14,019 bases of DNA from Vulcanisaeta sp. UBA163 (GTDB lineage: Archaea; Thermoproteota; Thermoprotei; Thermoproteales; Thermocladiaceae): contig DAJV01000064.1 in NCBI GenBank assembly GCA_002496475.1, positions 1-14,019 on the forward strand, written 5' to 3'. Within the stretch, counting starts at the first letter, position 1, and every line of letters begins with the position of its first letter. The position numbers and the translations under genes were made by a program. Under the pieces are notes generated by a model. That model searched no databases. It worked only from the letters and a program-made list of their open reading frames with translations, and was not told where the DNA came from. Below, in pieces: positions 13,408 through 14,019 of this stretch.

Positions 13408-13737
13408 CTAACTACGATCAAGCGCCTCATCGATCCACCTAAAGTAATCACTAAAACCACCTACTATTAGCAGTGCGATAATTTTAGGAACCTTATACGG
13501 ATGCCCCTCTCTAATGTGCCTCATCAATCCATCAAGCTTGTCCCTCCTAGACTTAATAATGAGCAGTGTCTCATCATCCTCCCCAACCTCACCCTTCCAA
13601 TAGTAAATGCTTCTCAAGCCATCAACGACATTGATGCATGCTGCCAATTTATTATTAATGAGTTATCTTGCTATTTCAATACCAGCATCCTCACTGGATA
13701 CCATAACCAGTACAACAATGTATTTCATCTTGCCCAT
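13408..13737 (-). pseudogene. cutA: Broken cutA (CutA1 divalent-cation tolerance protein) with in-frame TAA
   Basis: Read from ATG at 13737, the frame gives MGKMKYIVVLVMVSSEDAG, then IEIAR, then a TAA stop (13663-13665). The same frame continues LINNKLAACINVVDGL and the rest of CutA1 to the TAG at 13408. The N-terminal part matches the family's first strand and SSEDA motif, and the remainder has LAACINV, IYYWKGEV, TLLIIKSR and VPKIIAL. Total length is 109 codons, normal for CutA1, a small trimeric ferredoxin-like protein. Family members usually have Lys, Gln or Glu at the TAA position, so one base change would explain it. An internal TTG at 13647 would yield only an 79-residue C-terminal piece lacking the first strand and helix. 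The C-terminal region IVGGFSDYF departs from the usual consensus, suggesting relaxed constraint. Either a true nonsense mutation or a sequencing error is possible. Confidence 0.8.
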
Positions 13738-13771
13738 GGACACGCCATGATTTACTGCCCAATCTACTAAA

Positions 13772-13808
13772 GCATTACTGCATCGTTGGTACGTGTAATA
13801 AGTAATGC
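13772..13808. repeat. 8-base inverted repeat in the cutA / aldo-keto reductase gap
   Basis: GCATTACT (13772-13779) is repeated as its exact complement AGTAATGC (13801-13808) with 21 bases between. It lies between the divergent cutA and reductase starts and could be an operator half-site pair. No protein or family supports this, and an 8-base arm can arise by chance. Confidence 0.3.
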
Positions 13809-13822
13809 AATTATTGATAATG

Positions 13823-13830
13823 CTTAAAAT
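13823..13830 (+). promoter_or_regulatory. TATA box of the aldo/keto reductase gene
   Basis: GCTTAAAAT is centred about 28 bases before the ATG at 13855 and 25 to 26 bases before an in-frame TTG at 13852, giving a leaderless or nearly leaderless message. Confidence 0.5.
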
Positions 13831-13854
13831 GAAGAAGGCTTACCATCACCTTTG

Positions 13855-14019
13855 ATGGAGTACATAAGTCTCGGCAGGACTGGTCTCAGGATTTCAAGTA
13901 TTGGGCTTGGTGCGTGGCAGTTCGGCGGTGATGCTTGGGGACCCTATGAGTATGGCATCGCCAAGGAGGTTATTACTAAGGCCGTTGAGCTCGGTGTAAA
14001 CTTTATAGATACGGCAGCC
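13855..14019 (+). CDS. Aldo/keto reductase (N-terminal part, cut by window end)
   Basis: The frame stays open from ATG at 13855 to the right edge, 55 codons. The product begins MEYISLGRTGLRISSIGLGA, the standard first strands of the aldo/keto reductase (beta/alpha)8 barrel, followed by WQFGGDAWGP and, at the end, VNFIDTAA. Asp52 in this motif is the first member of the Asp-Tyr-Lys-His catalytic tetrad. Such enzymes reduce carbonyls with NAD(P)H; the substrate cannot be told from this fragment. An in-frame TTG directly before the ATG (13852) is an alternative start at the predicted transcript start. It is divergent from the broken cutA, with a 117-base gap between the starts. Confidence 0.88.
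   Translation, partial: MEYISLGRTGLRISSIGLGAWQFGGDAWGPYEYGIAKEVITKAVELGVNFIDTAA

Noticed and set aside
13408..13647. Intact 79-residue protein starting at an internal TTG
   Set aside because: The frame continues upstream past one TAA into the typical CutA1 N-terminus, so this is a remnant rather than a complete gene.

Overview
The window reads as chromosomal DNA of a hyperthermophilic crenarchaeon of the order Thermoproteales. The evidence is a crenactin gene with arcadin-like neighbours, a group II chaperonin (thermosome), Alba chromatin protein, RNA polymerase subunit K, an archaeal phosphoglycerate mutase and an archaeal N-terminal acetyltransferase, together with archaeal TATA promoters about 25 bases upstream of start codons. 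The moderate base composition and the frequent CCT/AGG-type codons fit a Vulcanisaeta- or Caldivirga-like genus. That genus guess is inference. I see no rRNA, tRNA, CRISPR array or insertion sequence, and no gene-free stretch longer than about 130 bases.

Left part (1-6519, all minus strand): the N-terminal part of an unrecognised secreted or anchored protein, then a 2-keto-3-deoxygluconate aldolase-type enzyme. Next comes a five-gene block that I read as the actin cytoskeleton ('arcade') cluster, in transcription order: a 110-residue protein (arcadin-1 by position), crenactin, a coiled-coil protein with a C-terminal amphipathic helix (arcadin-2), a 58-residue protein overlapping both its neighbours (arcadin-3 by position), and a Rad50/SMC-like zinc-hook ATPase (arcadin-4 by position and type). 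Crenactin would form the filament, arcadin-2 would bind and regulate it, and the SMC-like ATPase and the tiny protein would be accessories. The arcadin names rest on gene order and domain type, not on a database match.

Middle (6592-8881): a cyclophilin-like-fold protein shares a divergent promoter with the cytoskeletal cluster and is followed by alba. On the minus strand lies a two-gene roadblock/LC7 plus small GTPase module, resembling bacterial MglB/MglA and the CvnB/CvnD pair of actinobacterial conservons. Divergent from it is a short conserved-looking protein of unknown function.

Right part (8889-14019): rpoK and the thermosome gene (minus), a short archaeal signal peptidase I and an Ard1-type N-acetyltransferase (plus), then apgM and a broken cutA (minus), and finally the 5' end of an aldo/keto reductase (plus) cut by the window edge. 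cutA carries an in-frame TAA after about 24 codons, with clear CutA sequence on both sides.

A TATA-like element lies 24-27 bases upstream of the likely start codon of many genes, implying mostly leaderless mRNAs. Cluster-internal genes instead have Shine-Dalgarno-like sequences or overlap their neighbours.
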